Source: a virus
Virus record (IMG/VR): IMGVR_UViG_3300032431_000015
Coordinates: 1 to 46,255 of that record
DNA: 46,255 nucleotides
Direction: 5' to 3' (one strand)
Under the pieces are notes generated by a model. The model was given only the letters and a program-made list of their open reading frames with translations. It made no database searches and was not told where the DNA came from. A program made the translations under genes and the position numbers. Shown in pieces: positions 6,756 through 13,920 of this stretch (the first letter of the stretch is position 1; every line of letters begins with the position of its first letter).

Positions 6756-6895
6756 CGCAGCTTCTCCAAATGGACCTTGCGCATTGCATAAAGATTGAAC
6801 TCCTCGGGCGTGAAATCCCGTGAAAGAGCCTTCAATGCCCACACAATGCCTTCAAGTTCCTGTAGGCTTTCGCACTTGGCGATGGCGTCGCGCAT
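6752..6895 (-). CDS. Small helical protein between initiator and DnaB
   Basis: A 47-residue helical protein (AKCESLQELEGIVWALKALS, then DFTPEEFNLYAMR). ATG 6895 follows the initiator's stop by two bases, with AGGTGA as ribosome site; its stop overlaps the dnaB start. Its position and size would suit a helicase-loading or adaptor role, but the sequence does not show this. Confidence 0.6.
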   Translation of the reverse strand: MRDAIAKCESLQELEGIVWALKALSRDFTPEEFNLYAMRKVHLEKLR

Positions 6896-6897
6896 TT

Positions 6898-7659
6898 TCA
6901 CCTGATCACCTCTCCGCGCCAAACCGTCAGGACCGGCTGGTTCTGGTGCTGCTGCCATCGCTCGCCGTTCAGCCAGGTCGTCGGCAACGGCACGAACTGC
7001 GGATCAGGGCGCGTCGCAGCATAGGCCGCGGCTCCGGCCACGATGACGCTGGCCGCGGTTCTGGGGATCCCTACGTGTTTGCCGTGGACGATCGACCAGA
7101 ACGCTTCCCGCGCCTTGGGCCTGTCGGTCTTGCGGGGCGCTGTCGGGTAGCTTGCCCAGAACGCATCGAACAAGGATTCATCCGGCTTTGGTCGGTCGGC
7201 CTGTTCTCGTGAATCCTCGATGCTTTTTGGGGTTTGGGGTTCTTGTTCATTTCCAAGGTTAGAAGTTCCAAGGTTCAAGCTGTTTAGATTTTGAACAGTC
7301 CCCTGTATAGAATTTGAACAGGGGCTGTTTAGATTTTGAACAGTCCCCCTTGCCTTTTTTGGAGCAGGTGAGGGCTGATCTTGAGCGGGGATAAGGCGCA
7401 GCACGTAGGCAGTGCTGGCCTGTGAGCCATTGTCACGCCTCCGCTGTTCTCGTTCGATCAAACCCGCCGCTTCCAAGCCGTCGAGGTGGACAACCACGGT
7501 GGCCCGAGTCATCTGGCAAAGCCTGGCAAGCGTGTTCAGACTGGGAAAGCACAGGCCGCTTTCGCCGTTGTGATGGTCGGCCAGCCAGTAAAGCACGATC
7601 TTCGCGTGGGGCTTGATGCCAGTCTGCTGCATCGCCAGAGCGGTCATGTAGTGGCTCAT
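6898..7659 (-). CDS. Phage replication initiator with N-terminal winged helix
   Basis: A 253-residue protein. Residues 1-80 form a winged helix of the HTH_36 type (HAKIVLYWLADHHNGESGLC, then LNTLARLCQMTRATVVVHLD and LEAAGLIERE). A low-complexity linker (about 95-150) holds the repeated peptide GTVQNLNS, encoded by the iteron-like DNA at 7280-7343. The C-terminal domain (DAFWASYPTAPRKTDRPKAR, then LPTTWLNGERWQQ) is found in phage replisome-organiser and DnaT-like proteins. Like lambda O, it probably binds repeats inside its own gene and recruits DnaB, encoded two genes downstream. Start ATG 7659; it overlaps the nuclease stop as ATGA. Confidence 0.85.
   Translation of the reverse strand: MSHYMTALAMQQTGIKPHAKIVLYWLADHHNGESGLCFPSLNTLARLCQMTRATVVVHLDGLEAAGLIEREQRRRDNGSQASTAYVLRLIPAQDQPSPAPKKARGTVQNLNSPCSNSIQGTVQNLNSLNLGTSNLGNEQEPQTPKSIEDSREQADRPKPDESLFDAFWASYPTAPRKTDRPKAREAFWSIVHGKHVGIPRTAASVIVAGAAAYAATRPDPQFVPLPTTWLNGERWQQHQNQPVLTVWRGEVIR
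7280..7343. repeat. Three iteron-like repeats, candidate replication origin
   Basis: Three 19-base units lie at 7280-7298, 7303-7321 and 7325-7343, spaced 23 and 22 bases start to start, about two helical turns. Units 1 and 3 are identical (CTGTTTAGATTTTGAACAG); unit 2 differs at two positions. Each has dyad ends CTGTT/AACAG. They sit in an AT-rich patch inside the initiator gene. TTCCAAGGTT is also repeated at 7251-7260 and 7266-7275 alongside. This matches the arrangement of the lambda origin inside gene O; origin function is inferred. Confidence 0.75.
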
Positions 7660-8186
7660 GTGTTTGCCCCCGCCAACTTCAACAAGCTATCGCGCGCCCA
7701 GTAGACCATACCGTGCCGTCCCCAATTCTTATGGCGGTGGCTTTCATTTTGCGCCAACACCTCAATTTCGTTTCCAAATAACCCCTTCGGACATGAAACC
7801 GGGCACCCGTGAGCAATATCCCCCACTTCTGGCTTTTCGCTGGGGTGCAGGAAAACCAGCCACACCGGAAAGGCGGTCCTGGCAGCGACCTCCTGGTACT
7901 GGTTGTAATGATGCAAATCTATGCCAGTGACCCACGTATTTGAAATGCGATGCCATGTGAAACAGCTTTTGCGCTTAACTTCAAACCAAATCGCCTTGCC
8001 ACCCTTCATTGCGAGCAAATCAGGCAATACCAAATCACCCGATACTGAAAACAACTGCGGCCCCTTGAAATCACTGCCCTCCTTTTCATACGCTGGGAAA
8101 ACCATATGCCCGCGAGATTGAAGCCACTGAGAAACCGTTCTTTCTCCGGCTTTGCCGAAGTGCAAGTCTTCCTGAAAATTACCCAT
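7656..8186 (-). CDS. PD-(D/E)XK nuclease-like protein
   Basis: A 176-residue protein. GKAGERTVSQWLQSRGH is the helix that carries Glu15. The catalytic pattern follows: PD at 55-56 (DLVLPDLLAM) and EVK at 69-71 (KAIWFEVKRKS). A later HHYNQYQEVA resembles motif IV of the fold. Likely a Holliday-junction-type or modification-sensitive endonuclease; substrate unknown. ATG 8186 lies inside the end of the methyltransferase gene (eight-base overlap), so the two are co-translated. Pairing with a methyltransferase raises a restriction-modification alternative. Confidence 0.75.
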   Translation of the reverse strand: MGNFQEDLHFGKAGERTVSQWLQSRGHMVFPAYEKEGSDFKGPQLFSVSGDLVLPDLLAMKGGKAIWFEVKRKSCFTWHRISNTWVTGIDLHHYNQYQEVAARTAFPVWLVFLHPSEKPEVGDIAHGCPVSCPKGLFGNEIEVLAQNESHRHKNWGRHGMVYWARDSLLKLAGANT

Positions 8187-9177
8187 GCGACACCACCAAA
8201 CCGAAACCACCAAACTCGCAAGTGAATGCTTCGACATCGACTCCGCAATAGATGATAGCCTGCCCCTGCAATGGCGCGCCGGGGTTGCCTTGTGGACGAA
8301 GAAACCGGATGCGCGACTTCGGGAAGCAAATAGCCGAACATGCGGCGGCAATAGTTTGAAACCATGCAGTTTCCGTCGCGTTGTTCACCAGCACGATACC
8401 CGTTGAACCGCGCTGCACCTCGGCTGCAAACCGGTCTGCAAACTGCCCCATGAGCGGCTGCGCATATGGCGGATTCAACCAGATTGCACCGATGGGCCAT
8501 TCCTGAGCCAAACCATCATCCTGCGCCGTGAATATCCGGTCGGCCTTTACCGTGCGATTTGCCACTTCGGATGATGCCGGGTCCAAGTCAAACCCACCAA
8601 GAACCGCGCGCGCAGCTTCGATAAAAACGGCTGGCGTGTACCATTCGTTTTCGCCGCTGTTGTATTGCACATGGCTTTGGCGCTGATTGATCGGCGCGGG
8701 ATCGACGTACACGGTGCGGATCGGCTTGCGGGCGGGCTGTGATACGCCGTCTTTGCCTGTAATGGTGTCCATTTTGGACACCATGCCGTCAGCCTCCATT
8801 TGGTCCCGAATTGATCCAACTGTCGTTGGCGACACACCAAGCCCAGCCGCGACCTGCCGGTTACTTTTAGCTGGGGTCTCGACAAGCTGCTCCCCGATCA
8901 GATCGCGTTTTTGCGACTGGTTGAGGTGGCGGCGGGCGAGGTTCAGTTGCCGTGCGTGAGTCCGTTTTTCGGCCTCTGTCATACCCTTCCGAACAAACCG
9001 GGGCCATTCAATGCCAAGTTCAAGACATGCCCGAACGCGGTGGTGCCCGTCCAAAATGTTGTCGGCCTCGTCATACTCGACGGGGACCAGAACGCCCCGC
9101 GCGTCTATGTCAGCTTTCAGCGCCGAAAAGTCCTCTAAGGACAGGTCGGGCATGACTTGGTAAACGCGATTTCTCAT
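8179..9177 (-). CDS. ParB-like domain fused to a phage-type DNA adenine methyltransferase
   Basis: A 332-residue protein. Residues 8-90 form a ParB N-terminal-like domain with the box LDGHHRVRAC (42-51). A helix-turn-helix follows at about 93-130 (SNRQVAAGLGVSPTTVGSIR). The C-terminal part is a Dam-type N6-adenine methyltransferase: ENEWYTPAVF (176-185), FDLDPAS (196-202) and catalytic NPPY (235-238). It probably methylates phage DNA at sites chosen by the N-terminal part. ATG 9177 overlaps the upstream stop as ATGA; an earlier in-frame ATG lies inside the neighbour. The nuclease gene overlaps its 3' end. Confidence 0.88.
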   Translation of the reverse strand: MRNRVYQVMPDLSLEDFSALKADIDARGVLVPVEYDEADNILDGHHRVRACLELGIEWPRFVRKGMTEAEKRTHARQLNLARRHLNQSQKRDLIGEQLVETPAKSNRQVAAGLGVSPTTVGSIRDQMEADGMVSKMDTITGKDGVSQPARKPIRTVYVDPAPINQRQSHVQYNSGENEWYTPAVFIEAARAVLGGFDLDPASSEVANRTVKADRIFTAQDDGLAQEWPIGAIWLNPPYAQPLMGQFADRFAAEVQRGSTGIVLVNNATETAWFQTIAAACSAICFPKSRIRFLRPQGNPGAPLQGQAIIYCGVDVEAFTCEFGGFGLVVSHG

Positions 9178-9650
9178 GCGCTTGCCCTCGCGAAATGATA
9201 GCGCCTCTGCGCCTCTGGCTGGCTGATCCCGAGCGCTGTGGCAAAAGCTGCAAGCGCAGACCATTTGCCCTTCGTCGCCAAAAGCCGCCCCGTCTCGGTT
9301 GCCAGATCAGGGCCCGCAGGTATTGGCTTCGGCGGGGGGGGCGGAACCTCTGCCCGCTTCTTTCTGAACCGGTTCGTGACGCCCCGTTTGTCACACTCAG
9401 TCTGCAACGATCGGTAGTCCACCTTGTGTTTTCGCGCCACAATCCGCACCGCAAGGCCGCTCTCATAATCGGCAACCATGGCATCCCAGTCCGGGACGTA
9501 ACGCCGCGATCCGACGCGCGGACGGCGCTGCAATCCCATTGCCTCGACCCGCAGTAAGACTTTGGCCTCAGACGTGTGCAGCATTCGCGCGATGTCTCGC
9601 TGCGCCACATTCAGATTCAGCCACAAAGCGCGCAATTCTTCGTCAGTCAT
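9174..9650 (-). CDS. DNA-binding protein with two HTH-like segments
   Basis: A 158-residue protein. Residues 2-45 look like a GcrA-type helix-turn-helix (TDEELRALWLNLNVAQRDIA, then LHTSEAKVLLRVEAMGL). A second similar unit sits at about 55-95 (DWDAMVADYESGLAVRIVAR, then YRSLQTECDKRGV). A Pro run and a third helical segment follow (WSALAAFATALGISQPEAQR). Probably a transcription or DNA-organising factor; no family assigned. ATG 9650 overlaps the upstream stop as ATGA. Confidence 0.7.
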   Translation of the reverse strand: MTDEELRALWLNLNVAQRDIARMLHTSEAKVLLRVEAMGLQRRPRVGSRRYVPDWDAMVADYESGLAVRIVARKHKVDYRSLQTECDKRGVTNRFRKKRAEVPPPPPKPIPAGPDLATETGRLLATKGKWSALAAFATALGISQPEAQRRYHFARASA

Positions 9651-10162
9651 CGGAATAATCCCCCGGCTGGTGTTGTTTGGTTGCCGCTCGTCGCGCAGGC
9701 AAAATCCCACAGCGCGGCGGCATCGGCGGCATTGTCATCGGGCACGTCCCAGCCCAGCAGCCTGCATCGCTGCATTACCTCGGACTTCATCGCCTTCTGG
9801 GCCGCATAAACGGACAGCGCCGGATAGTCGCGCTTTGCCAGCGCGCGCCCCATGAAGTGCTTTCGGATCGAATTGATCGGATAAGTCGCGACCGCCACGC
9901 CACGATTGCGCGCGACGCCGCGTATGCAAGCCACCAGTCCGATCAGCAAATGCGATGCTTTCGGGCCGCCAACAGGAGCCTCGATAGCCAGCAACCGGGG
10001 CCGGTGCTCCTCGATCAGCTTGTGCGTCAGAACGAGAGCATGGGAAAACTTGGCGTCATCGTCGCCAGGCTTTCCGAGACTCACGGACCACGTTGTGGGG
10101 GCGTTGCCGGGTTTCCCCACGGCAACGCCTGTCATGGTCGCGACATCCAGAGCGATGATCAC
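9647..10162 (-). CDS. RuvC-like Holliday junction resolvase
   Basis: A 171-residue protein with the RNase H fold of RuvC. The first strand MIIALDVATMTGVAV carries Asp6; LLAIEAPVGG carries Glu61; PDDNAADAAAL (141-151) supplies the C-terminal acidic pair on the last helix. It would resolve branched phage DNA before packaging or after recombination. The start is GTG 10162, which overlaps the upstream stop as GTGA. It lies beside a second nuclease and a methyltransferase in one operon. Confidence 0.85.
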   Translation of the reverse strand: MIIALDVATMTGVAVGKPGNAPTTWSVSLGKPGDDDAKFSHALVLTHKLIEEHRPRLLAIEAPVGGPKASHLLIGLVACIRGVARNRGVAVATYPINSIRKHFMGRALAKRDYPALSVYAAQKAMKSEVMQRCRLLGWDVPDDNAADAAALWDFACATSGNQTTPAGGLFR

Positions 10163-10605
10163 CGCCCTGCCGTGAACGGAACCACTTGCGCCAAGTGGCG
10201 GTCAAAGTCGTCGGTTTCGGCCTGCATCCCGGGGTCGCGCGGCAATGCCTCACCGTCTTGCAACGGCTCGACCGCATCGCCCTCGCCAAACATGTCAGGC
10301 GTCGTCTGGCCCGTGACGTGCTCCCGGATCATCGGCAGCGCCTTGTCCAACGACCGGATGATGTCGCGCGCCTTGTCCTCGTCCTTGTCTGCGACCTTTA
10401 GAACCTGGCGCATCCAGGACAGCGCCTTGCCGTTCATGCCGGTCTCTTCAAGGAAAGTGCCGATCTCCTGGCGGCTTTCCCCGGCGCTCGACGCCCTTTT
10501 CGCGTCCTCACGGTTGCGCGCCGCTGCGAACGCAATCAGCGCGTCGTGCTCTATGTCGGGGCCGTTCATCGCGTGACGCACCTGCGCGCCCTCACCTTGT
10601 CCCAT
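10159..10605 (-). CDS. Helical protein, possibly GapR-like
   Basis: A 148-residue protein. ATG 10605 is chosen because GAAGGA lies seven bases upstream; ATG 10569 or 10707 are alternatives. The core reads RQEIGTFLEETGMNGKALSW, then MRQVLKVADKDEDKARDIIR. Its spacing of a charged helix, a GMN turn, and a basic helix followed by an acidic helix resembles GapR (DUF2312), the alphaproteobacterial AT-rich DNA-binding protein, though identity is low. The C-terminal 50 residues are acidic and unstructured. It is the second gene after the cro-like gene. Confidence 0.55.
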   Translation of the reverse strand: MGQGEGAQVRHAMNGPDIEHDALIAFAAARNREDAKRASSAGESRQEIGTFLEETGMNGKALSWMRQVLKVADKDEDKARDIIRSLDKALPMIREHVTGQTTPDMFGEGDAVEPLQDGEALPRDPGMQAETDDFDRHLAQVVPFTAGR

Positions 10606-10734
10606 GCCATGTTCCTTCGCTCTGGGTGTGGTGCGCCGTCTCGTGGCGCGGACGCGGGTGATGGCCTTGGCGTCTTCGTCGTGTGGCGGACACGCCACGC
10701 AGGCCATCGTTGAGGGCTCTCGCGCACCCTTATC

Positions 10735-10992
10735 TCACGTCCGCCACGTTTCTGGCAGCGTCACCGTTGCAATCTGCAACGGTATCACTACATCCGATTC
10801 TCCGGCGCGCAGCCTGGCGATGTGTTCGAGCGTCAGCCCGATACCGCGCCGACCGGCGGCTGCTACCAACTTGAGGTCGCGGCTGGCGGGGATGCTACCC
10901 CGTGCCTTCCAGGCGCGAACCGTCACGCCCTTCTCGCCGATGTCTCTCGCCAGTTCCTCTTGGGACGACCACAGGTCCAACACCGCTTGCAT
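10735..10992 (-). CDS. Cro-like DNA-binding protein
   Basis: An 85-residue protein with a compact helix-turn-helix: VLDLWSSQEELARDIGEKGV, then TVRAWKARGSIPASRDLKLV. This is the pattern of small Cro/YdaS-type regulators, with the recognition helix in VTVRAWKARG. It is the first gene of the leftward operon, divergent from the CI-type repressor at 11086, so it likely competes for the operators in 10993-11085 and favours lytic growth. AAAGG lies nine bases before ATG 10992. Confidence 0.8.
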   Translation of the reverse strand: MQAVLDLWSSQEELARDIGEKGVTVRAWKARGSIPASRDLKLVAAAGRRGIGLTLEHIARLRAGESDVVIPLQIATVTLPETWRT

Positions 10993-11085
10993 CCGTCACA
11001 GCCTTTCAGAAGTCGTTGCAAAATGTATCAGTCTCAGGTCTACGTCAATCCGAAATGCAGCGCCCGCGCAGTTAATATCTCGCGC
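10993..11085. promoter_or_regulatory. Lysogeny switch: divergent promoters and operators
   Basis: A 93-base gap between cro-like (leftward) and cI-like (rightward). TAATAT at 11072-11077 is a good -10 for cI; its start point would fall at or next to the ATG at 11086, and no Shine-Dalgarno is visible, implying a leaderless message. For the leftward promoter TTGACG (complement of 11043-11048) is a good -35 with TACATT 15 bases on as a weak -10. No perfect operator dyad is evident by eye. Confidence 0.55.
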
Positions 11086-11664
11086 ATGGATCTGCATGAA
11101 CGCCTTCGCCAAGCCCGGCTCGACGCCGGATTTGAAACAGCCTCCGCCGCCTCGGCCCGGTTCGGCTGGGCCGAAAGCCGCTACCGCCACCACGAAAACG
11201 GCACCCGAGGCGTTCGGACACCGCAAGGCGTGATCTACGCAAGGGCCTATCGTGTTTCCGTCGAATGGCTCATGTTCGGCAGCGGATCACGCGACAAAAA
11301 ACAGGTTCCGGTGGTCGGAATCGTTGGCGCGGGGTCGGAGATTTTTCCGATGGATGATGGCGGGGCCCTGGAATGGATCGACGCGATGCCGGGACTCGGG
11401 CCAGATGCCGTCGCAGTCACGGTTCGCGGAAATAGCATGTTTCCCAGATACCTGGACGGCGACACGCTGGTTTATGATCGCCACGTCACCCCACGACAGG
11501 CAAACGGGCAAGAATGTGTCGTTCGGCTGAAAGATGGCCGGTGCTTGGTCAAGACCGTGCGCCACCGCGACAACATCGTGAGCCTGGACAGCTACAACGC
11601 CCCGTCGATAGAGAACGTCGCTGTCGATTGGCTTGCGCCGATCGTATGGGTGAAGCGGGCATGA
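11086..11664 (+). CDS. cI: CI-type repressor with S24 peptidase domain
   Basis: A 192-residue protein. Residues 1-65 form an HTH domain (LRQARLDAGFETASAASARF, then ESRYRHHENGTRGV). A linker leads to a probable self-cleavage Ala-Gly at 82-83 (VGIVGAGSEIF). The LexA/CI S24 domain has nucleophile Ser117 in VRGNSMFPRYLDGDTLV and general base Lys156 in GRCLVKTVRH. It should repress the lytic genes and cleave itself when host RecA is activated. ATG 11086 is the only suitable start and lacks a ribosome site. Confidence 0.92.
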   Translation: MDLHERLRQARLDAGFETASAASARFGWAESRYRHHENGTRGVRTPQGVIYARAYRVSVEWLMFGSGSRDKKQVPVVGIVGAGSEIFPMDDGGALEWIDAMPGLGPDAVAVTVRGNSMFPRYLDGDTLVYDRHVTPRQANGQECVVRLKDGRCLVKTVRHRDNIVSLDSYNAPSIENVAVDWLAPIVWVKRA

Positions 11665-11819
11665 TGAACCCCTTCGCCCGCGCATGGTTTGCCGTGTTCG
11701 GGTGCGCGCTGGCGATGATGCTGGCAACAGCCACTGGCGCGCACATCCCGGTCCACACCGAAGTCATCCTTGCCGCTGCGGCGGGTGCCTGCGGCTGGTT
11801 CTGGCCTCGCCCAAAATAA
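11661..11819 (+). CDS. Small inner-membrane protein, 52 residues
   Basis: ATG 11661 overlaps the repressor stop (ATGATG), so it is made in the lysogen if cI is. Two hydrophobic stretches are visible (AWFAVFGCALAMMLATATGA and EVILAAAAGACGWFW) with a basic C-terminus, suggesting a two-helix hairpin. Function is unknown. A membrane protein coupled to the repressor could act in superinfection exclusion or immunity, but nothing in the sequence proves this. Confidence 0.6.
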   Translation: MMNPFARAWFAVFGCALAMMLATATGAHIPVHTEVILAAAAGACGWFWPRPK

Positions 11820-11841
11820 ATTCCAAGCGTTGCGTTTTGTA

Positions 11842-11870
11842 TTGACGGCTGGTTTTCTCCGTTGCATAAA
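11842..11870 (+). promoter_or_regulatory. Strong promoter candidate before the lipoprotein gene
   Basis: TTGACG at 11842-11847 and CATAAA at 11865-11870 are separated by exactly 17 bases in an AT-richer stretch. Transcription would begin near 11877, about 50 bases before the lipoprotein ATG. It probably serves the lipoprotein and the long operon behind it. Confidence 0.65.
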
Positions 11871-11929
11871 GTATCGCATAGCGCGCCGATGCTGCGTTTT
11901 GCTCCACCTTGCAACCACAGGAACCCCTC

Positions 11930-12307
11930 ATGCCCCTTCGCATCCACTCCCCCCGCCTGAACGGATATGGCCCCACCGCTGCGATGATCGCGGCCGCACT
12001 TGCCCTTGCGGGCTGTGCCACCCCCCCCGACCAGATCGCGCCGGCCTACACCAGCCCGGCGGCATATGCCGGGCTGTCGTGCGGCCAGCTTAACGCCGAG
12101 GCTGTGCGGCTCGACGCCCGGCTTGGGTCGGCCACAGAACAGCAGGCCGCGCAGGCGGACAGCGATGCCACCACGGCGGCGATTGCCTTGCTCCTTTTCT
12201 GGCCCGCCGCGATGATGCTCGGCGGAAACGATCAGGCCCCGGCGATTGCGCAGCTTCGGGGCGACGCCGAGGCGGTTGCGAATGCCGCAGGACTGCGGGG
12301 GTGCTGA
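11930..12307 (+). CDS. Lipoprotein (probable lysogenic cargo gene)
   Basis: A 125-residue protein. The N-terminus has a basic region, a hydrophobic core (AAMIAAALALAG) and a lipobox LAGC with the lipidated Cys near residue 29. The mature part reads SPAAYAGLSCGQLNAEAVRL, then a second hydrophobic segment (AIALLLFWPAAMMLGGND) and a C-terminal helix. This layout resembles a small lipoprotein family of alphaproteobacterial chromosomes that is often misnamed a metal ABC transporter component. AGGA precedes ATG 11930. With its own promoter next to the repressor it looks like a cargo gene that alters the lysogen's envelope. Confidence 0.7.
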   Translation: MPLRIHSPRLNGYGPTAAMIAAALALAGCATPPDQIAPAYTSPAAYAGLSCGQLNAEAVRLDARLGSATEQQAAQADSDATTAAIALLLFWPAAMMLGGNDQAPAIAQLRGDAEAVANAAGLRGC

Positions 12308-12308
12308 C

Positions 12309-12608
12309 GTGACCGAAGATGCAGCAAAGTGCCGGGGTTGCGGGCGCACCTTGCATGGTAGCCCATACCACACCGGGAAGCCCGCTTGGATTAGCGATAG
12401 CAAGCGCCACGGCTTAATTCGCGCGCCCCGGTGCCATTATGGCGGGCATGTGTGTTCAGAGTCGTGTGACCGTCGCGCATGCCTCGACCTTGAGCGAACT
12501 ATGCCGGGGCATGGTGATGGCCAATCGCGCCTTGATGGCAACCTTGACCGCAAGATTTCCGTAAAGTGGGAAGAATTGCGCCGCGACTATCCAGGGGCAG
12601 ACTTATGA
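12309..12608 (+). CDS. Zinc-finger-like protein, 99 residues
   Basis: Starts at GTG 12309, one base after the lipoprotein stop. It carries CRGCGRTLHG near residue 8 and CHYGGHVCSESCDRRACLDL near 43-62, enough Cys and His for one or two zinc sites. The C-terminal third is charged and helical. Family not recognised. First of a chain of genes with ATGA overlaps. Confidence 0.65.
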   Translation: MTEDAAKCRGCGRTLHGSPYHTGKPAWISDSKRHGLIRAPRCHYGGHVCSESCDRRACLDLERTMPGHGDGQSRLDGNLDRKISVKWEELRRDYPGADL

Positions 12609-12817
12609 GCCGCCCCATGACCGGCCTTGTCGTCCACGAAATCAGCCAGACGCTCTATGGCGCGCGGGTCGTCACCTACGAGGGCGGCACCGCAGCCGAA
12701 CACGACGCAATGCTCGCGGCCAACTTCGCCGACCTTGAATGGCGCTGGGAGAACCCAGACGCATTCCCGCTGCTGACTGAGCAGATGCACCGCGACATGG
12801 ATGAGGATGACAAATGA
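12605..12817 (+). CDS. Hypothetical protein, 70 residues
   Basis: Not recognised. It starts at ATG 12605 by ATGA overlap and ends with the very acidic HRDMDEDDK. The middle, ALYGARVV-like strand then HDAMLAANFADLEWRW, suggests a small alpha/beta fold. Confidence 0.55.
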   Translation: MSRPMTGLVVHEISQTLYGARVVTYEGGTAAEHDAMLAANFADLEWRWENPDAFPLLTEQMHRDMDEDDK

Positions 12818-13050
12818 TGATCCAGAACTACGCGAATATCACATGCTGGGCGCAGATCATTTCGTGCCAATCGTATCTCGCAATGATGGACGAAGCCCGG
12901 GGCAACCCGCCGCGACCCGCCGACATTGCTGACATGCGGCGGATGGTTGCCCAGATGGCGGATGCGCTGGCTCACGCAGAACCTGCTCCACCCGCCGCCC
13001 TGACCGCCGCTGAGGAATTGGCGATGGGCATCAGGAGTGCAGCGGAATGA
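12814..13050 (+). CDS. Hypothetical protein, 78 residues
   Basis: Not recognised. It starts at ATG 12814 by ATGA overlap. Mostly helical (QIISCQSYLAMMDEARG, then DMRRMVAQMADALAHAE), with an Ala/Pro-rich link and a final helix. Confidence 0.55.
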   Translation: MMIQNYANITCWAQIISCQSYLAMMDEARGNPPRPADIADMRRMVAQMADALAHAEPAPPAALTAAEELAMGIRSAAE

Positions 13051-13283
13051 GCCTGCCTCGCGATTACGACGCATGGGTAATGGCTGACCCGCATGATGGG
13101 CCCGACCCGGTGATGGAGGATTGCCCGGCTTGCGACGGCGACGGCGACTTTGAACGCGAAAACACCGTGGTCAAGTGCGGGCGGTGCAACGGCACCGGCG
13201 AGGTCGAGGCCGAAGCCGAGGAGCCAGATGACGACTACGAATATGAACGGCGGCGGGATGCTGGATGGGAGGTGCAGCCATGA
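13047..13283 (+). CDS. DnaJ-type zinc-finger small protein
   Basis: A 78-residue protein. Two CxxCxGxG-type halves are visible: CPACDGDGD and CGRCNGTGE, which together bind one zinc as in the DnaJ cysteine-rich domain. The rest is acidic. Such lone fingers occur widely in phage early operons; the partner is unknown. It overlaps both neighbours by ATGA. Confidence 0.7.
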   Translation: MSLPRDYDAWVMADPHDGPDPVMEDCPACDGDGDFERENTVVKCGRCNGTGEVEAEAEEPDDDYEYERRRDAGWEVQP

Positions 13284-13663
13284 CCACCCCCGCACAGGAA
13301 CTTGTCGCGCCAAATCATTCCGCGCCGGACAGAGTATGGGCGTGGTGCTTCAATTCTGATCCAAGCGGCAGTTGGGCTAATTGGGGTGGATATGCGCGGC
13401 AGGATCATCTTCACCCTTTGGACAAACGTGAGGCTGCAAGCGGCGCCGTGTACGTCCGGGCTGATATTTATGACGCTGCCCTTTCCCGCGAGGCTGCATT
13501 GATCGATGCGTTTGCCCGATCGTCAGAGCGCGAGGCGGCGCTGCGGGAGGCGCTGTCCTTTTACGCCAACCCGGAGGTTTACAGGCCACACCCGCACGGC
13601 ATTGCGTTTGAACGCCGCGATATTTCAGACATCGCCATCGCAGCCCTTGAGGTGAAGCCATGA
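13280..13663 (+). CDS. Phage protein related in its C-terminus to the gene at 18328
   Basis: A 127-residue protein. The N-terminal part (VWAWCFNSDPSGSWANWGGY) looks like a small beta domain. The C-terminal half, with SEREAALREALSFYANPEVY and the ending IAALEVKP, matches the end of the protein at 18328-18762 (REAALREALHYYGDF, then ARAALEV). The shared DNA includes a run of identical bases around GAGGCGGCGCTGCGGGAGG. The two genes therefore share an exchanged or duplicated module. ATG 13280 overlaps by ATGA. Confidence 0.6.
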   Translation: MTTPAQELVAPNHSAPDRVWAWCFNSDPSGSWANWGGYARQDHLHPLDKREAASGAVYVRADIYDAALSREAALIDAFARSSEREAALREALSFYANPEVYRPHPHGIAFERRDISDIAIAALEVKP

Positions 13664-13920
13664 CCGGGACCGCAAAAGCCACATACAAATGCAAATGCTG
13701 CAAGAAACCATTCGCTGCGAGAACCGCTGATAGAGCGCGCGGATGGGCTTTGTTCTGTTCGAAAAGCTGCAAGGCAATCAAGCAGGAACAAAGAACTGGA
13801 CAGCACGCAGCCTACCGAGCGGGGCGCGGTGTGAGCAACCTGCACCCGTCGCGAATGCACAGAGACAGAACCGAAGATGATACGCACCCGTTTTCATCCG
13901 ATGCGTTGGGGCAATGGTAA
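13660..13920 (+). CDS. Small zinc-ribbon-like protein, 86 residues
   Basis: CKCCKKPF near residue 11 and FCSKSCKAIKQEQ near residue 33 supply two Cys pairs, a zinc-ribbon pattern seen in many phage small proteins. The C-terminal half is basic, then polar. Overlaps the previous gene by ATGA. Confidence 0.6.
   Translation: MTGTAKATYKCKCCKKPFAARTADRARGWALFCSKSCKAIKQEQRTGQHAAYRAGRGVSNLHPSRMHRDRTEDDTHPFSSDALGQW

Noticed and set aside
7280-7343. CRISPR array
   Set aside because: The three repeats are separated by only 3-4 bases, with no spacers, and lie inside a coding gene; they fit iterons.
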